Positions 30,748-45,300 of a stretch of DNA of 64,000 bases are shown here, in pieces; position 1 is the stretch's first letter; every line of letters begins with the position of its first letter. The notes beneath the pieces were generated by a model. It was given only the letters and a program-made list of their open reading frames with translations, made no database searches and was not told the origin of the DNA. Location: positions 1 to 64,000 of the IMG/VR virus record IMGVR_UViG_3300020472_000016; one strand, 5' to 3'. The DNA comes from a virus. Position numbers and translations under genes: made by a program.

Positions 30748-30753
30748 TAAATA
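30746..30753 (+). promoter_or_regulatory. Late promoter (GATAAATA) before gp25
   Basis: GATAAATA, one base from TATAAATA, overlaps the stop of the SET gene and lies 30 bases before the gp25 start. Confidence 0.55.
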
Positions 30754-30782
30754 AAAGATAAAGTGAGTAATAACCACGAATA

Positions 30783-31205
30783 ATGCCTGCCTATAGGTTT
30801 AGATCAGAGAAATTTTTCTCAAGAGCGTTTAAGGATTTCGCTATTTCATTTAAAGCGAACCCAAACACTAAGGATTTTAGTTCTGTCAGTAATGACAATG
30901 CCATAAAACAGTCCGTTCGAAACCTAGTGCTTACAAATTTCGGTGAGAGACCTTTCCAAAATGAAATTGGATCTAGGGTTACTCAAATGTTATTCGAACC
31001 GTTTGATGTGTTCCTACAAGAGGATCTTCGGGATGAAATTAGAAATACTATAGAAAGACTGGAACCTCGTGTCGAGACTGTTTCAGTAGTAGTGAGTTCT
31101 CCAGAGAGCTCATCAATTACTAATGACGTTGACGTTTCTGTTGAGTATAAAATAGTAGGTCAATCACAAGTCCAGAATATCGAGTTCCTATTAGAAAGAA
31201 CCTAA
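30783..31205 (+). CDS. 25: Baseplate wedge protein gp25
   Basis: A 140-aa protein close in size to T4 gp25 (132 aa). It has the hallmark pattern of the GPW/gp25 family: SVSNDNAIKQSVRNLVLTNF, then GERPFQNEIGSRVTQMLFEP, and a closing EPRVETVSVVV strand. gp25 forms the inner wedge core of contractile-tail baseplates and contacts gp6 and sheath. It is directly followed by gp6, one base after its stop. Confidence 0.92.
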   Translation: MPAYRFRSEKFFSRAFKDFAISFKANPNTKDFSSVSNDNAIKQSVRNLVLTNFGERPFQNEIGSRVTQMLFEPFDVFLQEDLRDEIRNTIERLEPRVETVSVVVSSPESSSITNDVDVSVEYKIVGQSQVQNIEFLLERT

Positions 31206-31206
31206 A

Positions 31207-33297
31207 ATGCCTGCGATTCCATCAGAATTAACCTCGCTAGATTTCTTTGAGATCAAGGAATCGATCAAATCTTACTTGCGTACACGTACTGAGTTTACAG
31301 ATTATGATTTTGAGGGATCTTCTGCGTCATATCTGATCGATACTTTAGCATATAATACTTACTACACCGCATTTAACGCTAACATGGCGATGAATGAGGC
31401 GTTTTTAGAATCTGCAACCGTAAGAGATAACATTGTTCGGATTGCAAAGCAATTAAATTATACACCTAGGTCAATAAAAGCGGCAAGAGGGTGTATACAA
31501 ATGGTAATACAGTGTGCAACACTGCCTGGAGGACAAACTTACCCTGATACTGTAACGATTAAGAAGGGTGATGTCTTCATTTCTAGAAATAATACGGACA
31601 CATTTCCATTTTGCTTGTTAAAAGATACTCAAGCATCGGTTGATCAGAATACTGGTCTTGCAACTTTCTCTAAAATGATTGTTTATCAGGGAAACTTGCT
31701 TTCATATCACTATACTGTTGATGATACTCAGAAACAGAACTTCGTTATACCCGCAGAAAACGTAGATACTGAGATTTTGACCGTTTCTGTTAAACCAACA
31801 GAGCAATCAGTAGAAGTTGACGAGTATTCTTTATCTACAAACGTTGTAGAATTGACATCCACCTCTAGAAACTACTTTTTAGAGGAAACTGAAGACCTTA
31901 GATACAAGGTAGTTTTTGGAGATGGTGTTTTAGGACGTAAATTAATCGATAATGAGTTCATCATACTCAAGTATGTTGTAACATCTGGTGAAGCTGCTAA
32001 CGGATGCACTAAATTCTCCTTTATTGGGCAAGCAATTGACTCTGCAGACCGTCCCATATCCCCTGCCAGCATGTCTCTAGGGACTATAGACAGTTCGGAA
32101 GATGGCACTGACAGAGAAAGTGCATTATCTGTTAAATTCCGTGCTCCTAGGTCATTCTCAACGCAGAACAGAGCAGTCACAGAAGACGATTATGCTTATA
32201 TCGTCTCTGACTTATATCCTCAAGCAGCTGCTGTAACTGCTTATGGTGGTGAGAAACTAAATCCCCCTATTTACGGTAAAGTTTACATAGCAGTTCGTTC
32301 TAAGTCAGGTGTAAACCTAAACACTACGACTAAGACTCGTATTAAGAACCAACTACTAAAGTATTCGATGGCATCAATTGAGCCAGTCATCGTTGACCCA
32401 CGTATCTTCTATATTGTACCTAAAGTTTATCCGTTCTTTAATGGTAACGAGACTTCTAGGTCAGCAAATGAGTTGGCAACGGAAATCTTAAAATCAATTG
32501 ACAAATTTAACACACAAAATAGAGACGCTAGATTTGGTGATCGTGTAGAAGCATCTAAGTTTAATTCCATGGTTGATGCTTCTGATGATGCCATTAGTGG
32601 TAGTACCACACAGTTTACTATGGGTCAAAACCTTGATCAATTCACTTTCGGTAATATCTTTACCCAATGTCTTGATTTTGGTAATCCTATTACTAACCCA
32701 AGTGATACTGGTGGTAACACCGCAGGAGATTCTACTTGCCCACCTAAGTTCTCTGCCATGAAGTCTGGTAAGTTTTATGCTACTGGATATACAGAGAATC
32801 TTGCTGATCTAGTGGCTTCTGGTGAGACTGCATATGAAACTGCAACACCAGCAGACGAAGTAATCTACGCATCTGGTACAAGGACAACTGAGGTTCTAGT
32901 TCCTGTAAATATCAGAGACGATGGTAAAGGCAACTTATTGTTAGTTGCTACTCGTAATGAGAAAGAGGTTGTGCTGAACGCAAGCATTGGTACTATTGAC
33001 TACGGTCAGGGTATTGTTTGTGTAGGACCTCTGAATGTAGCAGATACTGGTGATGGTACGACAAGAATTCCTGTAGTGGTTCATCCTGCTACTGATTCTA
33101 TCATTATTCCTCCTGGAGTTGATCCTACGGTCTTTAACCCAGAAGTTTATCCTATTGACTTTGTTACTAACCCAACTACTGTCAGTAACTTTGACCCTAA
33201 TAACTTTAGCGGTTGGAGCTATGGTGGAACCCCAATAAATATTATCGAATATCCAGTGGATGCATTTACGTATCCCGAAATCACGACGTGTTTCTAG
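31207..33297 (+). CDS. 6: Baseplate wedge protein gp6
   Basis: A 696-aa protein (T4 gp6 is 660 aa). It begins with LTSLDFFEIKESIKSYLRTR, YDFEGSSASYLIDTLAYNTY and NMAMNEAFLESATVRDNIVR, the typical N-terminal gp6/gpJ-type wedge pattern, and has FGDGVLGRKLIDNE and VTEDDYAYIVSDLYPQ in the middle. gp6 dimers link wedges into the ring around the hub. The C-terminal 150 residues, Pro/Thr-rich, appear to be an addition. It is in tandem with gp25, as in other T4-like phages. Confidence 0.92.
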   Translation: MPAIPSELTSLDFFEIKESIKSYLRTRTEFTDYDFEGSSASYLIDTLAYNTYYTAFNANMAMNEAFLESATVRDNIVRIAKQLNYTPRSIKAARGCIQMVIQCATLPGGQTYPDTVTIKKGDVFISRNNTDTFPFCLLKDTQASVDQNTGLATFSKMIVYQGNLLSYHYTVDDTQKQNFVIPAENVDTEILTVSVKPTEQSVEVDEYSLSTNVVELTSTSRNYFLEETEDLRYKVVFGDGVLGRKLIDNEFIILKYVVTSGEAANGCTKFSFIGQAIDSADRPISPASMSLGTIDSSEDGTDRESALSVKFRAPRSFSTQNRAVTEDDYAYIVSDLYPQAAAVTAYGGEKLNPPIYGKVYIAVRSKSGVNLNTTTKTRIKNQLLKYSMASIEPVIVDPRIFYIVPKVYPFFNGNETSRSANELATEILKSIDKFNTQNRDARFGDRVEASKFNSMVDASDDAISGSTTQFTMGQNLDQFTFGNIFTQCLDFGNPITNPSDTGGNTAGDSTCPPKFSAMKSGKFYATGYTENLADLVASGETAYETATPADEVIYASGTRTTEVLVPVNIRDDGKGNLLLVATRNEKEVVLNASIGTIDYGQGIVCVGPLNVADTGDGTTRIPVVVHPATDSIIIPPGVDPTVFNPEVYPIDFVTNPTTVSNFDPNNFSGWSYGGTPINIIEYPVDAFTYPEITTCF

Positions 33298-33301
33298 ATA
33301 G

Positions 33302-36300
33302 ATGTTTGCAAAAACAGTAAATATTTCCGATAGGGTCGAGAATCAACTTCCCGCCTTTATCAGAGAAGAGGATGAACAATTTGTCAATTTCTTATTTGAG
33401 TACTACAAGTCTCAAGAGAAGACAGGTCGTCCATACAATATTCTAAATAATCTTCTTAATTATTTGGACTTAGATGACTATGACCAGAAGGTCTTAGCAT
33501 CAACTACAGTTCTAATTAAAGACGTTGACCCAACAAATACATTAATCGAAGTAGAGTCCATCGATGGATTCATGGATCGTGATGGATCTGTGATGATCGA
33601 TAATGAAGTAATATATTACGAGAACACAGTTCGTGGTCCTGATGCTATCCTCACTCCAGGACTATCATTAGAAGAATTTAATAAGAAAAGACAAGAACTA
33701 GAAAATCCAATTCAGGAATTTGATGGGGTTAGAACTACATTCCCTCTTAATTTCCTAGGTACCCCTGTATCACCTGTTTCTGCTGAACACCTTGCAGTTA
33801 CAGTTTTTAATGTTAGTCAGGTTCCTGGTGTTGATTACTCCATTAGTGGTAGTCAGATTACATTTACTAATCCACCTAGAGCAAGGATCGGTACTGACTC
33901 AGTTGGATCATGTCAGATTGTATATTATATCGGTTTTGCAGATGCTGTCGTTAAGGAATTAACTTATCCTAACGTATTTGATATTGCTGGTGATGATTCT
34001 ATGGCATTGAGCTATGAGAGTCTTTCATATTCACCAATTTCTGAAATTGGTTTGATTGTTAACCGTAATGGTACTCTTCAGCAACCATATATCGACTATG
34101 TGTTGACTGACAACAATAGTAAAATTAAGTTTTTTGTTAATATCACTAATCAGGATAATTTCCATATTCGTTCTATCGAATATGTGTCTGCTTCCTTTGG
34201 TACTGGTGCACATGCAGTTACCAGTGTTGGTGTAAATGGTCAAATTGAGGCAATTAATGTTAAGGAGGGTGGTAAAGGTTATAAACTGAACTTTGCTCCT
34301 AAGGTTGCTATCACATCTAGTACCGAAAAAGGTACTGGCGCAGCAGCGAGGACGTTAGTTGCTGGAATTAAAGATATAAGATTAATTAATGGAGGTCAAG
34401 GTTATACTTCATACAATCCACCGAAGGTTAAGATCACACAACCATCCGATATGGTCAATGGATCTGGTGCTACTGCTTCTATTCAGGTAGATGATACAAC
34501 TGGAACAGTTTCATCTATTAAGATTACTAACTCAGGTTCTGGATATGACTTTATACCTGCCATTACCTTTGTAAATCCAAGTGGTGCTATTATTACAGAT
34601 CCTACCATCGATGGTGAGGGTCGTTTAGACGGTGCATCCATCACAATCACTGATGGTGGTATAGGTTATAGCAATCCACCTGTAATTTACATTGATCCTG
34701 CACCTACAGGTGGTATTGATGCTGTTGCTGATTGTACAGTATCTCCAGATGGTGAAATTGTAGCTGTTAATATCTCAAATAGAGGTCGTGGATACTTAAC
34801 ACCACCTAGAGCAAGAGTTGTGCAACCAATTGGTGCTCAAGTTTTAGACGTTACGGTTGCGAATGGTAGTGTTACTAATATCAACCTCCTAACTGGTGGT
34901 AAAGGATATACAGATGCACCTTCTGTCTACATTGTAGATGATCGTAAGGGTTCATTAGGTGAAGCAATCGGTGGTACTGGTGCTCAAGCAGCAGCAACTA
35001 TCTTTAATGGTGAAATTACTGATATTAACATTATAAATTTTGGATCTGGTTATTCAGATAGTGAACCACCTAAGATTTACGTTGCAGAACCATTAGCAGC
35101 ACAGGCATCTTGTGATGTTGGATTTGGTGAAGTCACTGGATTTACTATTTTATCATCTGGTAAGGAATACGAACCTTCTTCTCTTAACGGATGTTCTAGA
35201 GGAGTATCTGATGTTGTCACTTTTGACAAATACAACAACCAGATCTTTGCAAAAGAGTCACAACTTGCTCAGAGTGACCATGTTTCTGGTTCTTCAGTTA
35301 AAAACCTTGATTCCCAGATTATTAGTAAGGTATTTGACAAGTTCCGTCGTCAATACATGCCTACAATCAATATTGACTACACTCAAGTCAATCCGATTCA
35401 GGTTATTAAGACAATTAAGGATTTCTACCTTGCTAAAGGTACGAAAACTGCTGCACAGTACTTATTTAAGATTCTATTTGGTGAAGAAGTCGATATCTTC
35501 TATCCTAGAGATGAATTAATCAAACCATCTGATGCTTCTTGGGTTGTTGACACAATTTTACGTGCTCAACTGATTTCTGGTAACCCTGCTAACTTGACAA
35601 ATGCTCAATTGGTTCAGGAAGCAGATGTTGTTGACCAAAATGTTAAAGATGCATCGGTTTTGATCGAAAATGTCATTTCCATCATCGAAGGAACTGATAT
35701 CATCTACGAATTAGCAATATCTGAAGAAACTCTGACAGGTGTCTTTAAGATTCCTTATAAAACAGGTCTTGTAGAACCATTAACAACTACAGAGAACATA
35801 ATTACCGTTGACTCGACTATTGGATGGCCCGAAAAGAACGGAACCATCATTATTAACGATCAAGAGATTGTTCAGTACAAAGAAAAGTCATTAAACCAGT
35901 TTATTGAGTGTACTAGGTCTAAAAATGCCATTGTAGAGGATTGGGATCCTGGCACAATCATTTATTCGGACATTTTCGTCTATGCAAACAAAGGAACTGA
36001 TGAAGAAGTCAAATTACGTGTTCTAGGTATCGCAGAAGCGGGTACAACCGTCTTAGAAGACAGTGGTTCCTACTATTTGCCTGGAGATAAGTTAAATGTT
36101 GCTGCTTTAGGTTCTACTGCTGATGATGAGCGTCTACAATCATGGTTATACAACGTTAAGAAGTTAATTAGCGTTACTAGCATCACTCCTGGTGGTCTTA
36201 ACAACCAAACTGCAACTGTTATTACAGGCAATGCCCATGGTTTGCTTGTAGAAGACAAAGTTACCATTTATGGTGCAAACCCTGCTGTCTATAACGGTAC

Positions 36301-39300
36301 ATTTGAGGTTACTGCTCGTCTAGACGACTATTCGTTCTCTTATAGTATACCTACCCCAATGACTATTGTCCCACAGGGTAATATACTACTTTCTGTTGAC
36401 CTGAACCGTGGTAAATCCTCAGTATCAACTATTAATGAGGTAATTTCACTATTCACCTCTAACGTACAGAACTCTTTCTTTAATAACGATTACGTTTACG
36501 TTGCTGCCTCTGGATTGCCCAACTATAAGGTTGGTCCTTTCACTGGGTCTGCTATGATTCCAGGAAACCAGCGTAAACTGCTTCGTTTCCCTAGAACAGT
36601 CTCTACAATCTCCACAAGAACAGAAGTTGCTCCAAATAGTCCAATTGGATCATGGGTTAACGGTGTTTCTGCCTGGTCTTACAAATCTTCCGAGTTTGTT
36701 ACTTTTGGTCCTCTAACTGGTATCAATATCAATAGTGGTGGTGAAGATTATGATGCTGGATCAAAACCAGCACTAGAAATCACTGGTGGTGGCGGTACAG
36801 GTGCTTTAGCGACTGTAACCGTTAATGGATCACTCGATTCAGTCGAAGTTACTGCAGAAGGTACTGGATATACAGAACAACCCCTAATTTCGATTGTTGG
36901 AGGTGGTGGTACTGGTGCTACTGCTCAAGCTGTTGTTACTAACGGTAGAGTAACAAGAATTCTTGTAGAAAACCCAGGAACTGGATATACTGCTCAACCT
37001 ACTATATCAATCACTGGTGGAAACGGTGCTGGTGCCCTCGCTGTTGCCTCTGTAAGAGGTCCAATCAGTGCAGTGACCCTATCTAACTCTGGATCAGGAT
37101 ATACCTCAAAACCGACCATTAAACTGAACTCTGGTGAAGGTGCATTAGCACAACCCATCGTTATCAATGGTAGAATCGTATCTATCGCTATTATTAACTC
37201 TGGAGATGCCTATACTTCAGCACCTAAGGTTTATATCAATGGTGATGGATTTGGTGCTCAAGCAACTGCTATTATTGGAACAATTGGTGAAGATAAAGGT
37301 AAAGTAATCTCAGTATCCATTACTAACAAGGGTGTTGGTTATACCCAAGGTATGACATCCGTTAGAATGGAAGCAATCGGTCAATTAGCAACATTTGCTG
37401 CTGATGTGTACCAATGGAGAAAGAATGTTGAGTATGACTTATCATCTAAGTATGACGTTGCTCGTGGATACGTATTTACGGGATTTAATAACCAATACGG
37501 TGGCGAATACGCTCATGTCTCAGATCCTAAGGAACTACGTTATGTAGTTGGTGATAATGTATTCTTAAATCCTGCCACACAGAATTTCCAAGAAGTTCCA
37601 TCAAATATCGAACACTCTCCTATCATTGGATGGGCATTTGATGGTAACCCAATTTATGGTCCTTATGGTTACATTGATCCAACAGATCAGAACAGTGGCA
37701 TTCGAAGAATGCGTTCCTCTTACACTTTAAAATCAGAAGTTGTATATGATATTGACACCAACCCCACTCCAGCTAGAACTGACGGCCCAGCTCTTGCCAC
37801 ATATCCTGCTGGTAATTTCATCAACGATTATAAGTACACCTTCCAACAAGGAGATCTAGACCCTTACAATGGACGTTTCTGTAAGACTCCAGATTATCCT
37901 GCTGGTACATATGCATACTTTGTAACGATTGACGAGTCAGATGCTGGTATTCCAGTATTCCCTTATGTTATTGGTCCTGAGTACAACTCTGTTGTTGACA
38001 CATGGAACCTTTCACTTAGTGCTGTACAGGAGAACATTCCTGCAGACGTTGCACGTTTCAGAGATCCATATACTAACGTTGATATCGATATTGATCGTCA
38101 ACCTAACCAAGAATCTGATTCATTTGTAACTGAGAAGGAAGGAGACCTTCTTATCTTCGAAATTGAGGATATAGACGGTGATGCTATCATTTCACCTTCT
38201 GAAATTGCTAATGAGCAAGCTATAACTGAGGAAGCTGCTCTAGAAATCTATGATTACTTCCCAAGTGTCTCTACTGAGTCAAGAGTTGACATCGAAGTTG
38301 ATACAACGACTAAATTCGAGAATGCAAGGATTGATGGATTTGTTGTAGAGAATGCTGGTTCTTCTTATCAGGTAAATGACACTTTATACTTTGATAATAC
38401 AGGAACCGACGGTTTTGGTGCTTCTGCTATCATTGAGTCTGTACAGGGACGTACTATTAATGGATATCAGAAAGAAATCATTAATGACATCTCATATGGT
38501 AAAATTACGACTGCAACTGAGCACGAGTTAGTAGCACAGGATGAGATCATCGTTAATTCGAGAGTTATCACTGATAACACGAATAAGCGTTTCTATATGT
38601 CTGTTGTAACAGGTATCGAAGATATTACCGTTACTCAAGTTGGTATTGGTTATAATACTCAACTTCCACCGACATATGAGATTATTACCTCTCAAGGACA
38701 GGATATTAACTTTAATATCATCCTAGACGAGACTACAGGTAAAGTTGGTGAAGTTAACATCATTAACTCTGGTTATGGGTATGATGTAGACAATCCACCT
38801 CAAATTAGGGTTTCACATCCTCAACAATACAAGAAAACTTACTATTGGTTGTCTGAGTACTATGAAGCTGCTGGAAGTATAGAAATATTCGATATTGTAA
38901 TGGCAACTGACCGTTACATGTATGTTTGTGGTGAATTAACTCAAACTAATGGTGATACTGCTGCATTCCTTGCTAAGTTCACCGATTTGGGTGTAATGGT
39001 CTGGGATAGAACCCTTCTACCTAGTGCATCTATTAAGAAGGCACGTTGGAAGTCTATTTACCTTGATGAGACATCTGAAGAGAATAATCTTCTGTATATG
39101 ATTGGTGAAACCGAATCTCAAGGTACTGCGACATATAATCCAGATATTTTGATTGCTAAGTACGAATCTGGGTTTGATAACTCTAATGCACCTGAAGGTA
39201 TTGTTAGATGGCAGAAAGAGATCGCTGGTGTCTCTGGTGCAGCACGTAGAGACTATGCTGGTGACATCTTCATGGATGACGAGCAAAGAGTCTATATTTG

Positions 39301-42300
39301 TGGTTGGACAGACACTAATGCTGTAGATGCCTATGATATTTGGGTTATGCAGCTCAATAACACTGGTGATGTTGTTGAGAAGAGAAAATTCGCTTCTAAT
39401 AGCGAAGGTGAGAGAATGGAGCAACTCCATTACATCGGAAACAACAAGATGCTCTGGTGTGGTGTTGATCAGGACAATAATGACCTCATATTCGGTGAAA
39501 TGGAGTACGATGGTGCTAACATCGAACTCAACTATGTTAAGAGACTTGCTATAAGTGGTGGTGACGTAAAACGTCCTCGTTTCCAGATTGATGAGTATAA
39601 CGATCTCTTCTTTATCTGCGATATGTGGAATGGAACCAAATTCTATGGTTGTTCCTTCCTTAAGATTGCTTTAAATCAACTTTCCACAAACCCAACAACT
39701 CCTGAGTACTATTTCTCTAAGACTATCCAACCTAGTGGTAATTTTGAGTCTATTAATCATGCAGGACTCAGTATTGATGTATTTGGTAACGTTAGTATCG
39801 CTACTGATGTTAAGTACAGTGATAATGACTTACAAGCGGTTGTTATGTCGTTTAAGTACGATGGAACCCTTCTTAAGAGTACTAATATTAAGGATACTGA
39901 TGATATTGGATTTAAGACAAGAAATCATATTGTAGATAACTCTGGTGATGTTATTATTGCTGCTAATAAGCAGAAACCAATTCAGACAGTAGTCAATCGT
40001 TTTGATTCTGCACCTATCTCCTTTGCTGGTGATATTGCTTCTGGTGCTGCAACTGTTACTAATGTAAGTAATGCTACTAGTCTTGCAACTGGAGATGTTG
40101 TCTCAATCACCAGTGGTGCTGGATCAGTAACCCTTGCTGCTGGTGTAAAAGTTCTAACAGCAACTGGAACTACAGTAACTTTAGACACTAATTTCGGTGG
40201 TAGTGGATCTGCCACAGGTGCTATCCTTTCTGCAGTAGATGTTAGTGGTCTTATAGAAGATAGTAGTAAGCAAGCAAATACAACTGCTACCTTCTCAGAT
40301 GTAACTAAAGTCATGCATAACACTGCAGACTATAAGTTTGGTAGTGGGTCACTTAAGTTCTCTGGTGGTCCAACCTATATGAAGCATGCTGGTGCAGGTC
40401 TAACAAGTAATTGGACTGCTTCTGTATGGAGTTTGATGGAAGCATCTCATGCTTCTAACAACCCTAAAGTTGAGATGATCACTATTGATGATGCTTTAGG
40501 AAACGGTATAGTAGTAACAGTAGATGGTAATGCTGCTAGTGGTAACTTAGGTAAGATCGAAATGACCATCGCACCTCAGGGTGGTGGTGGATCAACTATT
40601 GCTTCTGTTGGATCTACTTATTGGACAACTTTACAAGATAGTGCATTCCACCATTGGGCAGTAGTTAAAGAGACACCTTCTCTTGGTTCTTACACCTACT
40701 CTGTTTATTTTGACGGTGTTCAGGTATGTACAGCAACTGTTGCAACTGAAATTGGTCTTAATGATCTTTATATTGGTGCTAATAAGACTTCACCTGCTAC
40801 TGGTAACTGCTTCTTAGGTAGTATCGATGATGTAGTTATCGAACCTAACTCAGTCTTTACTGGTGCTTCATTTACACTACCAACAACTCAATTTGCTATT
40901 ACCTCTAATAATTCTCAACTCAATCTAATCAAATTTGATAGATTACATGATAAGAGAGGTGCTTATAGTGCATTCCCATCAACAACATATACTAAGGCAT
41001 TAACATTTACAGAGACTAGTGGAATCAATGTTAACAATCTTACTAATCCTGTAATCACAGTTTGGGCAGAAGGTTCCTCTGGTTTACAGATCCTTGACAT
41101 GTCAGATACTATATCAACTCTGGCACCAGGAACTTATACATTTACCAATGCAACTCATCAATTTGCTTCTAAGACCTCTACAGTACCTTCACCATTAGGT
41201 GTAAAACTAAAAGTAGATGCTATTGTCATACCGAAGTACTATGTTAGAGATGCTGGATTCCAGAAGATTGATAACGTATTAGAATTCCAATTTAACCAAG
41301 ATGTCAGGTTTACTAAGGGAACTATACTACAGCAGTATAATTCTCAGGGTGTTGTACAGGCATATGGTACTATTGTTGAGGTTCCAACTGGTACTCTAGA
41401 TGAACCAGGATTGGGTGATAAGTATAAGATTGGTAAGATGTTTGGTAACTTTAATGATACCGATCTCTTTAAGAACAATACAGGTGAAGAAAATATAATT
41501 AAAGACGTAATTTTCCAGCCAGAACGGGCACAGGCCGAATGGTTAACTGCTACAGCATATACCACAGATGATCAGGTTTGGAGTGATGGTAAGATCTATA
41601 AAGCAACTAATACTGCTACTTCTGGTGCTACTGCTCCTACCCATGAGATTGGTAACGTAACTGACGGTTCAGTTATATGGCAATACATCAGTGCTGCTGG
41701 TCCTATAGAAGTTGCACTAATAGATCATCCATGGCCAGTTCCTTCCGAACCACTATGGCAAGCAACTAAATCTTATGCTCTTAATGACTTAGTTTACTTT
41801 GGTAGACAGAAGTATAAGTGTACAACTGCTGGTGTAACAGGATCTGTTGCTCCTACTCATACTAGTGGTACTGCTACTGATGGTACTGTGGTCTGGACAT
41901 GGCAGTCTCAATATGATTCTATACATGCTTATGCTAGATTCCGTCCATATGATGCTGGTGATTATAAGGTTAAGATCCTAGAAGTCTATAGTGGATCTGA
42001 CTTTATAGTTGGTGACGTTATCTCACTTGGTGGATCTGTAACTACTGGTCCTAAAGAAGGTGATCCTAAGATTGGTCAAATTAATGGTGTAACTACTGTT
42101 AAGAAGGTAGAATATGTTGTAAATCTAGATAAGGACATTATTAGAAGTGCTAATACACGTACTGACCTTATCTACTGTCAAGCACTATCTCCTCATAGGT
42201 TCCTTGCTGGAGATATCCTCTTTGTAGAAGGATTTACTACTGCACAGTTTAATGGTTCATTCTTCGTAGAAGAAGTGTTCTCTTCTAGAGACTTCCTCTA

Positions 42301-45300
42301 TAGAATGAGAAATGCTGCTGATAGTGAACCAGTATTCTACAATAATGCAATATTTAACGTTAAGATATCATCCAAGCACCCAACATTGATGTTGGTAAGG
42401 AATCACTCTTACGTTTTTGATATGAGTGATGCTTCCAACTTTGGATACTTCCTATCATTCTCCCAAGACAACCAGTTTAAACTTGAGTACTCATTTAACG
42501 TTATTGAGAGATCTGGAACTCCTGGTTTGTCCTCTAACACCGAGACTCCTATAGTCAACTTTACAATCGGTGGTGAAGTTACAAATATCACGTACTATTT
42601 TGATCCAAGCCGAACATTATCCTCTAACTCCCCAGTAGGCACCAACTCCTTCATTGACGTTATTAAGACACCATATGACGGAACATTTAAGATTGCTGAG
42701 GTTATAAGTGAGACTGAATTCAGATTCCCACTAGAAATCGAACCAGAATTTAATAATGCTGAAATTGGTTTAGATGATCAAGATAACCCCAATTCCTACT
42801 ATTCTACAACGTCTACGAAGGCAATTGGACCAATTAACACTATTAAGTTGATCTCTCCAGGTGGATTCTATAGGAAGCTACCAATTATCTCTGATATTGC
42901 TTCAGATCGTAAGATTGAGAAGATTAAGATCAAGAATGGTGGTACTGAGTATGCTGTTGGGGTATATACTCAAGTTCCTATTATTGGTGATGGTGAAGGT
43001 GGTCTTTGTATCATTACCGTCGAACTTGATGTAGAAACCAATTCTGGTACTATAACTGATGTTAATTTAACTGATCCAGGCAAAGGATATACATTTGGAT
43101 CGATTGATGTTGATGGTATTACAGGAATCTTAGGATCTACCCTATCTGGTTCTGGTGGTGAATTAGATGTCGTTATACCTGATGAAGGTACAGGTGCTTC
43201 TGTATTCTTAACTGGTACAGAGATTGGTAAGATCAAAACTCTTAAAAACAATGAATTTGGTTATGGTTACTCTCATGACTATACTTTACGTCCTGAGATT
43301 GCATTCCCAGTCAACTTACAACTCTTTAACACCTCAATTCTCTCTGAGATCAAAATAACTGACCCAGGTGCTGGATATACCTCTGCACCAGTTGTAGTCA
43401 TCTCTGGTGGTGGTGGATTAGGTGCTGATGCAGAAGCAATTGTTAAAAACAACAGATTGTCTGAAATCATTGTTAAAGACCCAGGTGCTGGATATAGTTC
43501 TCAACCAAGTGTTTTACTTAAGTCAGAATTTACATATGTTGTTAACTTAGACCTCAATTACTTACAGTTTAACTTCCCTCATGGTATAACCACTGGTGCT
43601 GCTATTCAGTTCCGTGCAGAGGATATTGGTAGTGATGTTGGTGAATTACCAAAACCAAGTAGTGTTGGTTTGACTTCATTGTCATCCACAACAATATACT
43701 ATGCTATTGCTGGTAACGTTGCTGGTTTAGAATCTGACCAGTTGAGATTTGCTTTAACACCTGCTGATTCTGAATCAGGTAACTATATTACTTTCTTAAC
43801 ACAAGGTAATGGTAGACAGGTGCTATTAACCGAGGTATTCGGTGGTAAAGCAGAAGCAGTCGTAGAAACTTCTAGATTCTTAGAATCTGAAGAAGTATTC
43901 CAAGGTGAGACCTATGAATTGGCAAATGCCTTCGGTACTGTATCAACTAACGATGGTTGGCAGATTGGACCTAAGATTCTTAAGGTTGTTAATCCTAAGG
44001 GTGTTTTTGTCAAGGGTGGTAAGGTTCAGGGTGTAATTTCTAGAGCATCTGGTATTATCGATAATGTACAGATTGCTAAGGGTATTCTAAACATTGATGC
44101 TATCACTAAGACCTCTGGTAGGTTTATTGATGACGTTGGTAAGCCTTCTGAGATTGTACAGAAGATTCAGGACTCTTACTTCTATCAGAACTTCTCATAC
44201 GTTATTAAGTCCCAAATTCCGATCAACCGTTGGAAGAAACAGATATTAGAGAATAACCACCCAGCTGGCTTTAATATGTTCGGTCAGTTGGAATTAACGG
44301 GCGGTAAGGACATCTCAGGCCGAAAAATTGGTACTGAGTTTACTAAGCAGGTAAACATAGATGAATACACGAATGTTAACCAAATTACGTCCTTTGGTGC
44401 TGCTCAACCGATCTATTCTACCTTTAACAACTCTGAAGTTTTATTCAGGAAGAAAAGACTAACAAACTCCGAGGAAATTCTAACTTCTATCGTTAAGAAG
44501 ATTGATAGCATTTCTGATCAGTTTGATGGTGCTACAAAGGCATTTAACCTTACTGTAGAAGGTGATCAGGTTATTATTAAAGAAAATCAGATGTTGGTCA
44601 CCTTAAACGGTGTTATCCAATCTCCTGGTGAAGCATATCAAATTGTTGGTAATCAGATCGTATTTGCTGAAGCACCACGTCCTGATTCTAAAGTTATCTA
44701 CAGAAATGTCGATATTACCGTTTTACCGATTAAGAGACTTAACTTAACTCAGATTGGTGGTATTTTCCCACAAATCGGTGATATCATCACATCTAAGTTT
44801 AATAACGTTAACTCAAGTGCTAAAGTCATTGATACTAGTACTAATACTGTTGATATCATCCAAATCATCGGTACAACGTTTGTAAACAACGCTAGAGTCG
44901 ATGTAAGTAGAACTGGGTTCAGTGCGTTCATTGGAAGCATCGATGACGTTAATCAGTCAACTATTTTCGAATTTGGCGAAACAGTTACTAAAGTTGATCT
45001 AGCTGGCGAAACAGCAATTATAGAAGAGACAAACCTCGATTTAGATGGTAATCTCGATAATAGTCTTGTACTTTCCAAAACTTCTGGTACTGCACAGTAT
45101 GAAACTGGTGCTTACAACATTTTACTCAATGATGTCATATATTCGGCAGGATCGAAGATTGCAGCTCAAGTAACTGGAATTTCACCTTATAGAGACCCAG
45201 TTACCTCTATTAACCTTGCACAAGCAGTTGCATTCGAAGAAGACCAATTAATCACTGGTGGAAGTTCTGGTGCTCAAGCACTAGTTGTTAGAGTGGATGC